Assembly: GCF_007483685.1 (NCBI RefSeq)
Contig: NZ_VMKN01000001.1
Span: 2,406,393-2,470,392 of the forward strand
Length of the DNA stretch: 64,000 bases
Reading direction: 5' to 3'
Source of the DNA: Litoribacter populi
GTDB taxonomy: Bacteria > Bacteroidota > Bacteroidia > Cytophagales > Cyclobacteriaceae
The notes under the pieces were generated by a model. That model was given only the letters and a program-made list of their open reading frames with translations, did not search any database and was not told the origin of the DNA. The translations under genes and the position numbers were made by a program. This document shows positions 1-8,939 of this stretch, one piece after another. Every line of letters begins with the position of its first letter. Position 1 is the first letter of the stretch.

Positions 1-862
1 GGAGAACTTTATGCTTTCTATCCGGAAACTCCCTTTCCAGCCATTCTGTAAAAATTTCTTCGAGTTGCCCATTAAGCCTTACCACTGTATAGCCTGCACA
101 TAGTGCTCCAGCCCTTGAAGCCAGGCGTAAGATTTCAAGAATATCGTTATTATTAATCCCTGGTATAATCGGAGCAATCATTATTCCCACAGGAATATGA
201 TTTAAAGTGAATTTTTCAATCAACTTGATTTTCTTTTCCGCTGTGGCCGTTCTAGGCTCGAGAACTTGCTTTAATGCTGGATCAAGATGATTAATGCTAA
301 AATATACATGAACTAACCGCAGCTTTGCCAATTCAATAAGGATATCCATATCTCTTTCAATCAGAGAATTTTTGGTTATCAAACTCACTGGATGCTTATT
401 ATCCAAACAAATTTGAAGAATCTTACGTGTAAGCTGAAATTTTTTCTCTGCTGGTTGATAACAATCAGTATTCCCTGAAAGCATTATTGGGGAAGGCTGA
501 TACCCCTTCCTTTCAAAGGTTTCTTTCAGCTTTTCGGCAATGTTGTGCTTGACCACGATATTAGTCTCAAAACCAAGTCCGGCATCGAAACCCCAGTAGG
601 TATGGCTATTCCGGGCATAACAATAAATACAGCCATGTTCGCAACCCTGATAAGGATTAATGGAAAATGTCAATGGCAGATCGGGACTATCATTCTTACT
701 CAAGGGATTTTTCACCGATTCCGAAAAGTACTTGGTAATGGGTTTGTCCTCATATTTGGGCACATCCAGACCTTCAGAGAATTGAGTTACCTCTCTTCTT
801 TTCAAAAACCTGTTTTCTGGATGTATGTGGGATCCCCTACCCTTGAATTTGTCCGACTCCAT
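1..862 (-). CDS. Radical SAM protein, PA0069-like family (3' end outside window)
   Basis: The reading frame begins at an ATG (862 on the minus strand) and runs off the left edge, so about 287 residues of the N-terminal part are visible. The peptide contains the radical SAM cluster motif CEHGCIYC, with cysteines at about residues 74, 78 and 81 binding the 4Fe-4S cluster that cleaves S-adenosylmethionine. The preceding stretch PLTFSINPYQGC is typical of the PA0069/Rv2578c group, which is related to spore photoproduct lyase-like enzymes. The substrate of this group is not established. The gene lies upstream of nothing in its own direction inside the window; the methyltransferase at 927 is on the same strand, 65 bases before its start, so they may be co-transcribed. 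Family assignment is firm; function is unknown. Confidence 0.88.
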   Translation of the reverse strand, partial: MESDKFKGRGSHIHPENRFLKRREVTQFSEGLDVPKYEDKPITKYFSESVKNPLSKNDSPDLPLTFSINPYQGCEHGCIYCYARNSHTYWGFDAGLGFETNIVVKHNIAEKLKETFERKGYQPSPIMLSGNTDCYQPAEKKFQLTRKILQICLDNKHPVSLITKNSLIERDMDILIELAKLRLVHVYFSINHLDPALKQVLEPRTATAEKKIKLIEKFTLNHIPVGIMIAPIIPGINNNDILEILRLASRAGALCAGYTVVRLNGQLEEIFTEWLEREFPDRKHKVL

Positions 863-926
863 TCTAATCTAAAATGCCTTAATTAATGACTTCAATCATT
901 ACTTATAGAAGGCAATTTGGCTGGAA

Positions 927-1469
927 TTAGTTGCAAACCATAATGAAGGCTGGCGGGAAATTTTTCATTGTCCAGCTCGCTTTCACATTACTGAAATGTT
1001 TGGCAAATTGAAACTTCAGAAGATAGGAATAACATATCTGTATGAAGGGCCCTTTTCCATTTAGCTTTTGGGAGCTTACCGCATAGATTTTCTCTCTTTC
1101 TTCTTTGGGTATAAGGCTAAAAGGAAGGGAAGAAAATATTACATTAGGCTGACTACCATTGATATGGTTTTCAAAATTTGAAGCTGAATCACAGATAATG
1201 TGGATGTTTTTCTGAGGAAATTCCTTTTTCAAGGAATCGCAGAATTTTTCACTAATCTCAAAGACATACAAATTGGCATCATTATCCATTTTTTCAACAA
1301 TGCCTCGGGTAATACTGCCATCTCCACCACCAAGTTCGACGATAGTCTTTGCTCCTTTCAATTCTGCGTAGGAGAGCATTTTATTGACAAGAGCCTTGGA
1401 ACTAAATGTAATGGCTCCTGTAGTTTTAATATTGGAGAATAATTCTTTATGAAGAAGGCTTTTATCCAT
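927..1469 (-). CDS. Class I SAM-dependent methyltransferase, phospholipid N-methyltransferase-like
   Basis: A 180-residue protein with a Rossmann methyltransferase motif I, VELGGGDGS, at about residues 44-52 and a later SSLPFS segment at the motif IV position, where rRNA adenine dimethylases and PmtA-type phospholipid methyltransferases have N-L/I-P-Y/F. The size and overall pattern resemble the small bacterial phospholipid N-methyltransferases related to KsgA, but SLPF does not identify a substrate. An rRNA, protein or lipid substrate are all possible. The start is an ATG at 1469. The radical SAM gene lies 65 bases downstream on the same strand. The fold assignment is solid; substrate is inference. 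Confidence 0.75.
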   Translation of the reverse strand: MDKSLLHKELFSNIKTTGAITFSSKALVNKMLSYAELKGAKTIVELGGGDGSITRGIVEKMDNDANLYVFEISEKFCDSLKKEFPQKNIHIICDSASNFENHINGSQPNVIFSSLPFSLIPKEEREKIYAVSSQKLNGKGPFIQICYSYLLKFQFAKHFSNVKASWTMKNFPPAFIMVCN

Positions 1470-1520
1470 TGATTATAAAATTTTCAGATGATTACAATGA
1501 ATAAATTTACTAAATTTTCT

Positions 1521-1880
1521 TCATTTAATTAGCCTTTTAACCCTTAAAGCAAGTTCATTTAGGTTGAACGGTTTAGATATGAAATCATTGGCACCCACAT
1601 TAAACGTATCCACCACCGTTTTTTCTTCCTCTCCTAATGCTGAAAAAACTATCACAGGGACATTAGGGAAATGCTTTTTCACATAATAGGTGATTTCTAA
1701 CCCAGATTTATAGGGCATCATGAGATCTGTGATCACCAAGTCAGGTTTTAAAGTATGAAGTTTTTCGATACCGTCCTTACCGTCCTTGCTGATGTAAACC
1801 TGGTAACCTTCTTTCTTAAGCTTATTCTCTGTAATCTTGAGGGTCAAAGGGTCATCCTCAACTATTAAAATTCTCTTCAT
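1521..1880 (-). CDS. Stand-alone response regulator receiver protein
   Basis: The 119 residues form one CheY-like receiver domain with no output domain. The acidic pocket is E8/D9/D10, the phosphoacceptor is D52 in the TDLMMP segment, the switch residue is S80 and the invariant lysine is K103 in the KPF motif. It is a close paralogue of the receiver protein at 6660-7022, sharing the GEEE loop and the ending NELA-RVKRLIK. Between the two lie the HEAT, glycosyltransferase and YaiO genes. A hairpin terminator at 1975-2007 separates it from the YaiO gene, and a TATTTTTG box (1901-1908) lies just upstream, so it may have its own promoter. It probably signals by protein-protein contact; its kinase is not in the window. 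Confidence 0.9.
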   Translation of the reverse strand: MKRILIVEDDPLTLKITENKLKKEGYQVYISKDGKDGIEKLHTLKPDLVITDLMMPYKSGLEITYYVKKHFPNVPVIVFSALGEEEKTVVDTFNVGANDFISKPFNLNELALRVKRLIK

Positions 1881-1900
1881 TTTCTAAAATTTACTTTAAA

Positions 1901-1908
1901 CAAAAATA
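1901..1908 (-). promoter_or_regulatory. Putative Bacteroidetes -7 box before receiver gene
   Basis: On the minus strand the sequence reads TATTTTTG, matching the TAnnTTTG -7 consensus of Bacteroidetes primary sigma promoters, about 20 bases upstream of the start codon at 1880. A TTG lies further upstream, but the spacer is about 23 bases, longer than usual. The call is tentative. Confidence 0.4.
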
Positions 1909-1974
1909 GAGAAAAATTTCTAAATTAATATCAAAGTACATTTTTATAAATATAAACCACAGATTTTATAAAAC

Positions 1975-2007
1975 AAAAGCCTTGCATATTTTATATGCAA
2001 GGCTTTT
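1975..2007 (-). terminator. Hairpin terminator after the YaiO-like gene
   Basis: A perfect 15-base inverted repeat (1975-1989 with 1993-2007) and a three-base loop starts 23 bases beyond the stop codon of the minus-strand gene ending at 2030. The end of the minus-strand copy is rich in T. It should end the operon coming from 7022, although some readthrough into the receiver gene at 1880 is possible. Confidence 0.75.
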
Positions 2008-2029
2008 GAAATAGGTTTATTATATGCTA

Positions 2030-3280
2030 TTAAAACTTGTAATGAACCATTAGATAAACCTCATATTCGTTTTGTTGCAACCCTGGCATTAATTCCTGGT
2101 AATTGAACGTGAATTGAGTCCCCGTTAAAATTCGGTCATTCCAAAGCCGAAAATAACCTATCCCAGTACGATAACTATCCATCGCTACTCGAGACTCAAA
2201 TTGATTAAGAGTAGCCCGTTCATCAGGTGAAGTACCGTAGCCTACGATAAAGTTCAAATAATCAAATCTGCTTTCAAAATAATATCTAGTAGTAAGCTGG
2301 AACGCAGGAAAGTACTGAGAACCTTCGTTTTGTAAAAAAGTACGTCCATTAAGCCAAAAAGATCCAAAATATTTACCTACACCAAGTATACCTGACCTAA
2401 AATTTCTGCCAGCCATTTCTACATAACGTGCACCAACCTCTGTTTCCCAACCATTTCGAAAGTTGTGATAATAGGAATATCCAGCACGAATTGAAGGGAA
2501 CACGATACTATTGCTATATGCTCCTGAAAAATGGCTATATCCATTTTTACCCATAAAGACATAGGATTCCAGTTCAAATTGATAACCAGAAGTGATACTT
2601 TCACCTGCAGACATCCTATCGGCATAATTGACTCGGCCGATAAGGCTGCCCCAGTTCCTTTCTCGGATGTACTGAGCTCCCACTAAATGCCAAGGACCTA
2701 CATTTTCTCGGTCAAAAGTCGTAATACTATAATTTATTCCGATCCTATCGGCCTTGTTTTTGGTTTCAAGAAAATAAAGTCTTTGGCGAAATTCAGGATC
2801 ATTAGGGAATTTCTCGAGAGATCTTTCTATAAATTGCCTTTCCTCTTTTTCCATTTCCTGAAGCTGTAGAGAGGCTATTTTTTTCCTGTAAAAAATTTTT
2901 TCCTCAGGATGCTTATCCAATGCCTCTTCTGCCACCAATCCGGCTTTTTCAGGTTTACCATCCCTAAGTTCGGTATCAATAAGAAATTGGAAGGCTTCCA
3001 CATATTCTAAATTTTGCTCTACCACATGCGTCAAATAATATCTGGCACTGTCATAATTATTTTTCATCAAATGTGAGCGACCCAAAAGTAGGTGAAAATC
3101 CAAATAATCTGGGGCCACCTTTATTGCTTGATGAGCCTGTTGGATTACTAGATCATAAGATCCCTTCTGAAAGTCTTCCAAAGACTTATACAACAGACTA
3201 TCGGTATTAATTTTTTGAGCCTGAACTTCAAAACTCAGTGCGCCAAGAAAGGCAAACGCTATTAATAAAACTCTTTTCAT
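2030..3280 (-). CDS. TPR plus YaiO-family outer membrane beta-barrel protein
   Basis: The 416-residue protein starts with a signal peptide ending near VQAQ (residues 19-22), followed by tetratricopeptide-like helices to about residue 160 and then a barrel-like region rich in alternating aromatic residues, ending in the aromatic VHYKF typical of outer membrane barrels. This matches the YaiO family, in which a TPR region precedes a barrel. Functionally, TPR-barrel proteins such as PgaA and AlgK/AlgE export exopolysaccharide. Here the gene starts 7 bases after the glycosyltransferase stop in the same direction, so a role in exporting or anchoring the glycan made by that enzyme is plausible. That role is inference; no YaiO protein has an established substrate that I can name. 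Confidence 0.82.
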   Translation of the reverse strand: MKRVLLIAFAFLGALSFEVQAQKINTDSLLYKSLEDFQKGSYDLVIQQAHQAIKVAPDYLDFHLLLGRSHLMKNNYDSARYYLTHVVEQNLEYVEAFQFLIDTELRDGKPEKAGLVAEEALDKHPEEKIFYRKKIASLQLQEMEKEERQFIERSLEKFPNDPEFRQRLYFLETKNKADRIGINYSITTFDRENVGPWHLVGAQYIRERNWGSLIGRVNYADRMSAGESITSGYQFELESYVFMGKNGYSHFSGAYSNSIVFPSIRAGYSYYHNFRNGWETEVGARYVEMAGRNFRSGILGVGKYFGSFWLNGRTFLQNEGSQYFPAFQLTTRYYFESRFDYLNFIVGYGTSPDERATLNQFESRVAMDSYRTGIGYFRLWNDRILTGTQFTFNYQELMPGLQQNEYEVYLMVHYKF

Positions 3281-3287
3281 AAATGAA

Positions 3288-4736
3288 CTAGGCTGCTTTG
3301 GCCACTTTTTCCACTTTTACAAATCCCTGCCTTTCCATATCTCCCCACTTTTGCTCTTTGGCTCTAAAGAAATGGTAGTAGCCTTTTAAAGTAGCAAATA
3401 TATTGATTGGATGGTAAACGAACGGCTCAATAAAAGCCATAGCAATCAAAATTGCAACTTCTCTCACATTGGCGTAGTGATTATACAAGATTTCATCCCA
3501 TAGAATGGAGAATAAGGTTACCGTCAAATAAAAGAAATACACAAAAATGGAAAGCAAAAGAAGGTGCTCATAGTCAGTGTTAAATATGATAAAACTTACC
3601 AATAGAGTTATAAAGCCAATTGCTTCCAATATAGGCACCAAAAATTCAAATAAAAGAAAATGTGGGAAAATAAGAAAGCCCGTTCTTCCATATTTCTTGT
3701 TGAAAAACACATCTCTGTGTAGATAAAGGGTCTGAATAAGCCCCCTGCCCCATCTGGATCGTTGACGTACAAGTACTTTGATAGTAGCTGGAACTTCTGT
3801 AAAACATAATGATTCCGGTATATACTGAATTATAAAATCTTCTTTTATGCTATACATGTGCTTTCTCATCCGAGTGATCAACTCCATGTCTTCCCCCAGC
3901 GATTTGTGCCAATAGCCACCGGCTTTTATCGCAATGTCTTTGTCAAAAAGGCCTAGTCCACCTGAAACCAGAAGCAAGCTATTGATTTTGCTCCATGCCA
4001 TTCTTCCCAACAAAAATGCTCTTATATATTCAAGCTCTTGAAATCTTGCTAGCCAGTTTTTAGGATAGTGAATTTTATCTAAAAAGCCTTCTCTTACTTC
4101 GCACGAATTACTAGCCCGGATGGCTGCACCTGTCGCAATTACACGTCTTTTATTTTCCATGAAAGGCTTTGCCAGCTTTACGATTGTATCCTTTCTGAGA
4201 ATACAATCCACATCGGTACATAAGAAAAGCGGATATTGAGCTGAATTTATACCAGCATTAGATGCATCAGCTTTACTCTTACCATTGACCTTGTCCACTA
4301 CTAATAGCTTACTATATACTGGATTGGTGGATTTATAATGTCCTTTGACCGGTTGCGTGTGGATCTTACTTTCATAAAAAAAATCAACTTTTACCAATTC
4401 AAATTCTTCAATCAATTTTTCCAATGTGTCGTCTGTACTACCGTCGTTAATGATTACCACTTCAAACTTCGGATAATTGAGGGACAATAGCGATTGCACG
4501 TTGAAGACTATATTTGCGCCCTCATTGAATGCTGGTGCTACTACAGACACTCCCACTACATGGTTGGATTTAATGAGGATATCGTCCTTGATGTTGTACT
4601 TTCTATTGCTGTAAATTTTGATTGCAATAAATGAAAGCACTGATAAGCCGAAATAAAATAGTATATAGCTAAGAGCGTAAAAGCCTATAAAGACTTCATA
4701 ACCTCTTAAGAAATCGGAAAATAAATTCTGAATCAT
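3288..4736 (-). CDS. Membrane family 2 glycosyltransferase (processive type)
   Basis: The 482 residues carry an N-terminal membrane segment (about 15-40), a GT-A domain and several C-terminal membrane segments (from about 352). The GT2 signatures are all present: NDGSTDD (97-103), the metal/nucleotide motif TDVDC (174-178), the catalytic ED pair (282-283) in GEDMEL, and QRSRW (325-329), the QxxRW motif of processive enzymes such as BcsA, PgaC and hyaluronan synthase. There is no PilZ domain, so direct c-di-GMP control is not evident. The start overlaps the end of the HEAT protein gene by four bases (ATGA), indicating translational coupling. The product is probably a linear surface polysaccharide; the sugar cannot be read from the sequence. 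Confidence 0.92.
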   Translation of the reverse strand: MIQNLFSDFLRGYEVFIGFYALSYILFYFGLSVLSFIAIKIYSNRKYNIKDDILIKSNHVVGVSVVAPAFNEGANIVFNVQSLLSLNYPKFEVVIINDGSTDDTLEKLIEEFELVKVDFFYESKIHTQPVKGHYKSTNPVYSKLLVVDKVNGKSKADASNAGINSAQYPLFLCTDVDCILRKDTIVKLAKPFMENKRRVIATGAAIRASNSCEVREGFLDKIHYPKNWLARFQELEYIRAFLLGRMAWSKINSLLLVSGGLGLFDKDIAIKAGGYWHKSLGEDMELITRMRKHMYSIKEDFIIQYIPESLCFTEVPATIKVLVRQRSRWGRGLIQTLYLHRDVFFNKKYGRTGFLIFPHFLLFEFLVPILEAIGFITLLVSFIIFNTDYEHLLLLSIFVYFFYLTVTLFSILWDEILYNHYANVREVAILIAMAFIEPFVYHPINIFATLKGYYHFFRAKEQKWGDMERQGFVKVEKVAKAA

Positions 4737-6616
4737 TGGATAAAAGGATTTTCAACATGCATTTTGATAAGGCCAAGCTCGGAATTGTCTTCAAATTCCC
4801 TTTCATAGACTTCGCTTCCAAGTTCCTTGAGTGTAATCATGGTTTCAATTTTAACCTCTCGGCTGTTTTTTTCATCTAACAGTTGTTCTAGGAAAAAGGT
4901 AGAGGTAATTGATCCGATTGTTCTTAATGTTTTGAGTATTTCAATTTGATTATTCTCATTTTCTTTATTAAAAATTTCCAATAGCCTTTCCTCCGCTTGA
5001 GAAAGATAAAGTTTGCCACAAGCCACTATGGCCTCGTTCTTTATTTTTGAGGAAGGGTGATCTAACAAGCTGATCACTGAATCTCCGGCTTCTAAGTGGT
5101 TAAAGTAGGTTACCATTTTGAGTGTCATGGAGACTAAGGACTCATTTTTAGAATTAAGCCAATTGATAATATTTTTTGGAACCTTAATTCTACTTTTCTT
5201 AATAGTATCCAAAATTTTCAACTCATCAATTTTATCTATTTGACCTTTGTAATCATTAAATATTGATAAGGGCTCAGTTGGCTCCAAGCTGATATAAGCA
5301 ATGATGGCCACGTTTCTTAAGAAATCATTAGGGTCTTTCGTGTATTTTTTAATGATGGGAAGGCCTTTCGTATAGCCGAGTTCTTGAAAGTGAAAAATGC
5401 CTTTGGTCTTTACATACCAACTTGAATCATTGATTAATTTTTCTGTGTAGCTCAATAGCTCAAGTTTAAGATAAATAGTGATAAACATATCAGCCATTTC
5501 TCCTTTGAAGTTTTTCTTGAGATCTACAATATTTTTAATCAAAAGCTCTTTACACCAGTCCTTCTCAAAAGGAATCTTGGTTTTAAATTTCTGAAGCTTT
5601 TTATCCAGAAGCTCATCGTTCAAATCATCCTCTAATAGCAAACTGGAAAGGAAATCATCTATTTTTCGTTGATAAACTTTTTTTCTGGCTTTGGCCATCT
5701 CCACCGATCTACGGTGAGAAATCAATACCATGATAAGTGATATCGTAGTGCCAAAGAAAATAATAATAAAATAAAGTGCAATGCTGTAAATCTTTCTTTC
5801 TCCCTCAAAGTATAGCAGCTTCTTAACAAATGATTTATCTGCATCTGCATAAAGCATAGTTTCCATTTCCTGCCTGATGGACCGGTCAGTTTTTTCGACA
5901 ACTTTCACCTCAGGTACTTCAGTTTGTACAAAATTACTTTTTATATGTTGGCTGACCTCTGCAAGGCTAGCACGGGAGCCGGAAAGGTAAAAAGACACCC
6001 AAGAATCTTTAAATCCCACATTAATTAAACTATCTCTTGCAACTAATGCCTCATGATAATCCACAAACTCACCATAAAGCAATAGATGATTTCCTTCAAA
6101 AGTTTCCGTTGAAAATCCTTCTTTATTGATTGGCTTATTGTGACTTCCTACCTGCACCTTGTATCTCACGTCAGGCAAATATCCAGCGCTTTCCAACCAA
6201 TAAAGGCTTTCTTTCAATTCATCTTTCTGAGATTGAATTAAATGGGATTGTACTAATGAATCCACTTTTTGATAAGTGGCTTTTTCACCATCAAAATAAT
6301 AACTTACCCATGCATCAGGATGGTCAGCAAGTAACGAATCACGTACCTCTAAGGCCTCACGGAAATCCTCAAATTCCCCAAAAGTCCAAATAAATCCATC
6401 ATTTTGACTTTCCAATTCGAAATGCTCATGGGGAACGGGATCCGAATAACTTGCCAGTTGGACTTTATAAGAAAGTCCAGAGACAGGATTGCCACTTTCT
6501 ATATAAACCTGGCTATCTATATGATGCGGGTCCAATCCTTGCGAAAAAGACAACTGAAGATTCCCACATACTAACACGCATACAGCAATAGCTGCAATTT
6601 CAACCTTATATGCCAT
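4733..6616 (-). CDS. Membrane protein: two SPOR-like repeats, one TM helix, cytoplasmic HEAT repeats
   Basis: This 627-residue protein has an unusual architecture. A signal sequence (about 1-26) is followed by two homologous units at about 50-113 and 152-216, both beginning YKVQ and containing a GEF-DY/F-EAL-RDSL block and an AWVSYY- or SWVSFY-like end. The pattern resembles SPOR domains, which bind denuded peptidoglycan glycan. A single transmembrane helix lies at about 275-299, with the positively charged HRR on its C-terminal side, placing the repeats in the periplasm. Residues 330-620 look like HEAT-type helical repeats in the cytoplasm. The gene begins 44 bases after the receiver gene and overlaps the glycosyltransferase start. 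It could link the response regulator inside the cell to the cell wall and the glycan synthase. The domain reading is good; the coupling role is inference. Confidence 0.8.
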   Translation of the reverse strand: MAYKVEIAAIAVCVLVCGNLQLSFSQGLDPHHIDSQVYIESGNPVSGLSYKVQLASYSDPVPHEHFELESQNDGFIWTFGEFEDFREALEVRDSLLADHPDAWVSYYFDGEKATYQKVDSLVQSHLIQSQKDELKESLYWLESAGYLPDVRYKVQVGSHNKPINKEGFSTETFEGNHLLLYGEFVDYHEALVARDSLINVGFKDSWVSFYLSGSRASLAEVSQHIKSNFVQTEVPEVKVVEKTDRSIRQEMETMLYADADKSFVKKLLYFEGERKIYSIALYFIIIFFGTTISLIMVLISHRRSVEMAKARKKVYQRKIDDFLSSLLLEDDLNDELLDKKLQKFKTKIPFEKDWCKELLIKNIVDLKKNFKGEMADMFITIYLKLELLSYTEKLINDSSWYVKTKGIFHFQELGYTKGLPIIKKYTKDPNDFLRNVAIIAYISLEPTEPLSIFNDYKGQIDKIDELKILDTIKKSRIKVPKNIINWLNSKNESLVSMTLKMVTYFNHLEAGDSVISLLDHPSSKIKNEAIVACGKLYLSQAEERLLEIFNKENENNQIEILKTLRTIGSITSTFFLEQLLDEKNSREVKIETMITLKELGSEVYEREFEDNSELGLIKMHVENPFIQ

Positions 6617-6659
6617 ATAAGAAGATTGGAGAATAGAAAATTTATTAAAATTGATTATA

Positions 6660-7022
6660 TCAATTTTTGATTAATCTTTTGACCCTAATGGCCAGTTCAT
6701 TAGGATTAAAAGGTTTAGGGACAAAGTCAGATGCCCCTAGATTAAAAGCTTCCAATACCGTGTTTTCCTCTTCTCCCAAAGAACTCAGCACGATTATCGG
6801 ACAATTCGGCTTGTGTTTTTGTGCGTAGTTAATAATATCGATACCGTTTTTGAATGGCATCATCACGTCGGTTATAATTAGATCTGGAGAACATTTATGT
6901 ATGGCCTCAATCCCCGCATTCCCATCCTCAGCCACTGTGATATTGTATCCGTCTTTTTTTAGTCGGAACCTTACCATTGTTGAAATCAGCGCATCGTCTT
7001 CAATCAGTAAAATGTTCTTCAT
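6660..7022 (-). CDS. Stand-alone response regulator receiver protein, first gene of glycan operon
   Basis: A 120-residue receiver-only protein: acidic pocket E8/D9/D10, phosphoacceptor D52 in TDVMMP, switch S80, lysine K103 in KPKPF. It is paralogous to the receiver at 1521-1880. It is the first gene of a same-strand run that continues with the SPOR-HEAT protein after 44 bases. With no output domain, it probably acts by binding a partner, and the cytoplasmic HEAT region next door is the natural candidate. The start is the ATG at 7022. No histidine kinase is encoded nearby, so the input signal is unknown. Confidence 0.9.
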   Translation of the reverse strand: MKNILLIEDDALISTMVRFRLKKDGYNITVAEDGNAGIEAIHKCSPDLIITDVMMPFKNGIDIINYAQKHKPNCPIIVLSSLGEEENTVLEAFNLGASDFVPKPFNPNELAIRVKRLIKN

Positions 7023-7247
7023 ATTGCAGTCTTCTGGCAGTAAATATATACAATTCCCGAATAAATAAAATACAATTTAAAAAAATTGAATATTTTTTCA
7101 TGTTCCAAGTTATAGTCCCCAAGCCCTTGATTTAGAATGTGCTTTTTTTGCCGTTCCTCAAAATACTGGGCAACTGACAAAAAAAACGGGTTACATTCCC
7201 TAAATCTTTTATTAGTTTACAGAATAAACAACAACTAACCAATCAGC

Positions 7248-8930
7248 ATGAGTAACATTTACAACCTGCGCCTACTTTTAGGCTTGTTGGTTTTGGTAGG
7301 GTTTCTCCACATTTCTCCAGTCAAAGCACAAAGCGACAACACAGGAGAAAAGCGGGTAACCGGCACTTTTGCCATCACCAATGCCACGGTTTTCACATCA
7401 CCTGGGCAATCCCAGCAAAACACCACTATAATTATTAAAAATGGACTTATTGAAGCCATTGGGCCCAATGTATCCATACCATCTAATGCACACCGTATTG
7501 CGGGAGATTCTCTCTATATCTATCCGGGGTTCATTGACGGGGCATCTTCTGCAGGAGTATCGAGACCCAAGGATGTAGAAAAGCCATCTAACTTCAACGC
7601 TTCCTCCCCTCCGGACGAGGTAGCAGGAATAACACCGTTTAGAAATGTACTTGATTACTTTGACGGAAATAGCAACCAAATCAACGAATGGCGAAAAACG
7701 GGTTTCACAATAGGGCAAATTCTTCCAGAAGGTGGAATGCTTCCTGGCAAAACGGCAATCGTGGTCTACGGCCATAAATCCTCAAGTAACATTTATAAAG
7801 AAAACGCCGCAATGTTGGCCACTTTCAAAGGTTCAAGAGGAATGTATCCTGCCACTATTTTAGGTGTTATGGCCAAATTTCGTGACCTATATAAAAACTC
7901 GGAATACAATAGCCAACATGCTAACCTTTTCGCGAGCAACCCAGGCATCAGACGACCTGAAAGAGATAAGACCTTGGAAGCCTTTTACAGTTCCCATGAC
8001 GGTTCCACTCCTATTATCTTTGCAGTCGAGGATGATCTTACAACTAGAAGAGCTATACGACTTCAAGAAGAATTAGGCTTCAAATTGGTTTTGAGCGGTG
8101 TGTCAGGCGCTTACCCAATTCTACCTCAGATCAAGAACAGTCAAGTAGGCGTACTTTTAACATTAGAACTACCTGAAGACAAATCCTCTAAAATGGAAGA
8201 TAGCGAAAGCGACGAAGAGCGTAAAGCTAGAATCGAAAGAGTGAAAGAAGCATATAAGGAAAGATTAGCGGAAGCAGCCAAATTCCATGAAGCTGGCGTG
8301 CCGTTTGGATTTACCACCCAAGGAGCCAAAACCAGCGATGTTAGAAAAAACATCAGGTTGATGATAGAAAATGGATTGTCAGAAGAAGCTGCATTAGCTG
8401 CTTTGACCATTAACACCGCTAAAATTTTAGGAATCGACAATTATGCCGGAACGCTTGAAAAAGGGAAACTGGCCAATATGGTAATTTCCACAGATAGCAT
8501 TTTCAAAGAAGATAGCCAAATAAAGCATGTTTTTGCGGATGGATATATGTTTGATTATGAAACCTCCGAAAAGAAGAAGTCAAACGGTAATGGTGAGGCT
8601 GCTGAACTTGAAGGAAAGTGGGATTATAGTGCTCAATCACCTCAGGGTGATTCTCAAGGTCTCTTGGTTTTCCAAAAAGATGGGGACGATTACAGAGGGG
8701 AAATTACCCTCGACAACCCAGCTGGAAGCGGACAGATTACCTCTGAATTGAAAAATATCACACTCGATGGCAGCAGCCTTAGATTTGAGTTCAACATCGA
8801 CGCAGGGGGAAATAATATTACTTTTAATGTTTCTGGGGACATTTCAGGAAATGAATTTGATGGAAATCTGACGGTTGCGGACTTTGGAAGCTTCCCTATG
8901 AGAGCCACCAAACAACCTGAGACTAAATAA
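7248..8930 (+). CDS. Exported amidohydrolase-fold protein lacking the HxH metal motif, with C-terminal beta domain
   Basis: The 560 residues begin with a signal peptide (cleavage near VKAQ, 25-28), followed by an amidohydrolase composite domain with the usual IKNG-IEAIG edge and a C-terminal TINTAKILGI...GTLEKGKLANMVI closure. At the position where active enzymes read PGxIDxHxH, this protein reads PGFIDGASS (about 93-101), so the two histidines that bind the first metal are gone. The last 100 residues or so form an extra beta-rich domain starting at about WDYSAQ. It is the first of three consecutive paralogous genes on this strand; only the second retains HxH. It may be a non-catalytic partner or have altered chemistry. 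No specific substrate can be given. Confidence 0.85.
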   Translation: MSNIYNLRLLLGLLVLVGFLHISPVKAQSDNTGEKRVTGTFAITNATVFTSPGQSQQNTTIIIKNGLIEAIGPNVSIPSNAHRIAGDSLYIYPGFIDGASSAGVSRPKDVEKPSNFNASSPPDEVAGITPFRNVLDYFDGNSNQINEWRKTGFTIGQILPEGGMLPGKTAIVVYGHKSSSNIYKENAAMLATFKGSRGMYPATILGVMAKFRDLYKNSEYNSQHANLFASNPGIRRPERDKTLEAFYSSHDGSTPIIFAVEDDLTTRRAIRLQEELGFKLVLSGVSGAYPILPQIKNSQVGVLLTLELPEDKSSKMEDSESDEERKARIERVKEAYKERLAEAAKFHEAGVPFGFTTQGAKTSDVRKNIRLMIENGLSEEAALAALTINTAKILGIDNYAGTLEKGKLANMVISTDSIFKEDSQIKHVFADGYMFDYETSEKKKSNGNGEAAELEGKWDYSAQSPQGDSQGLLVFQKDGDDYRGEITLDNPAGSGQITSELKNITLDGSSLRFEFNIDAGGNNITFNVSGDISGNEFDGNLTVADFGSFPMRATKQPETK

Positions 8931-8939
8931 TTGATACAG

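Noticed and set aside
545-886. A plus-strand 113-codon frame at the left end
   Set aside because: It is opposite the radical SAM gene, whose cysteine motif is unmistakable, and it has no recognisable features.
7398-7775. Several minus-strand frames opposite the amidohydrolase trio
   Set aside because: They overlap well-supported genes and lack start context, motif or length expected of a gene.
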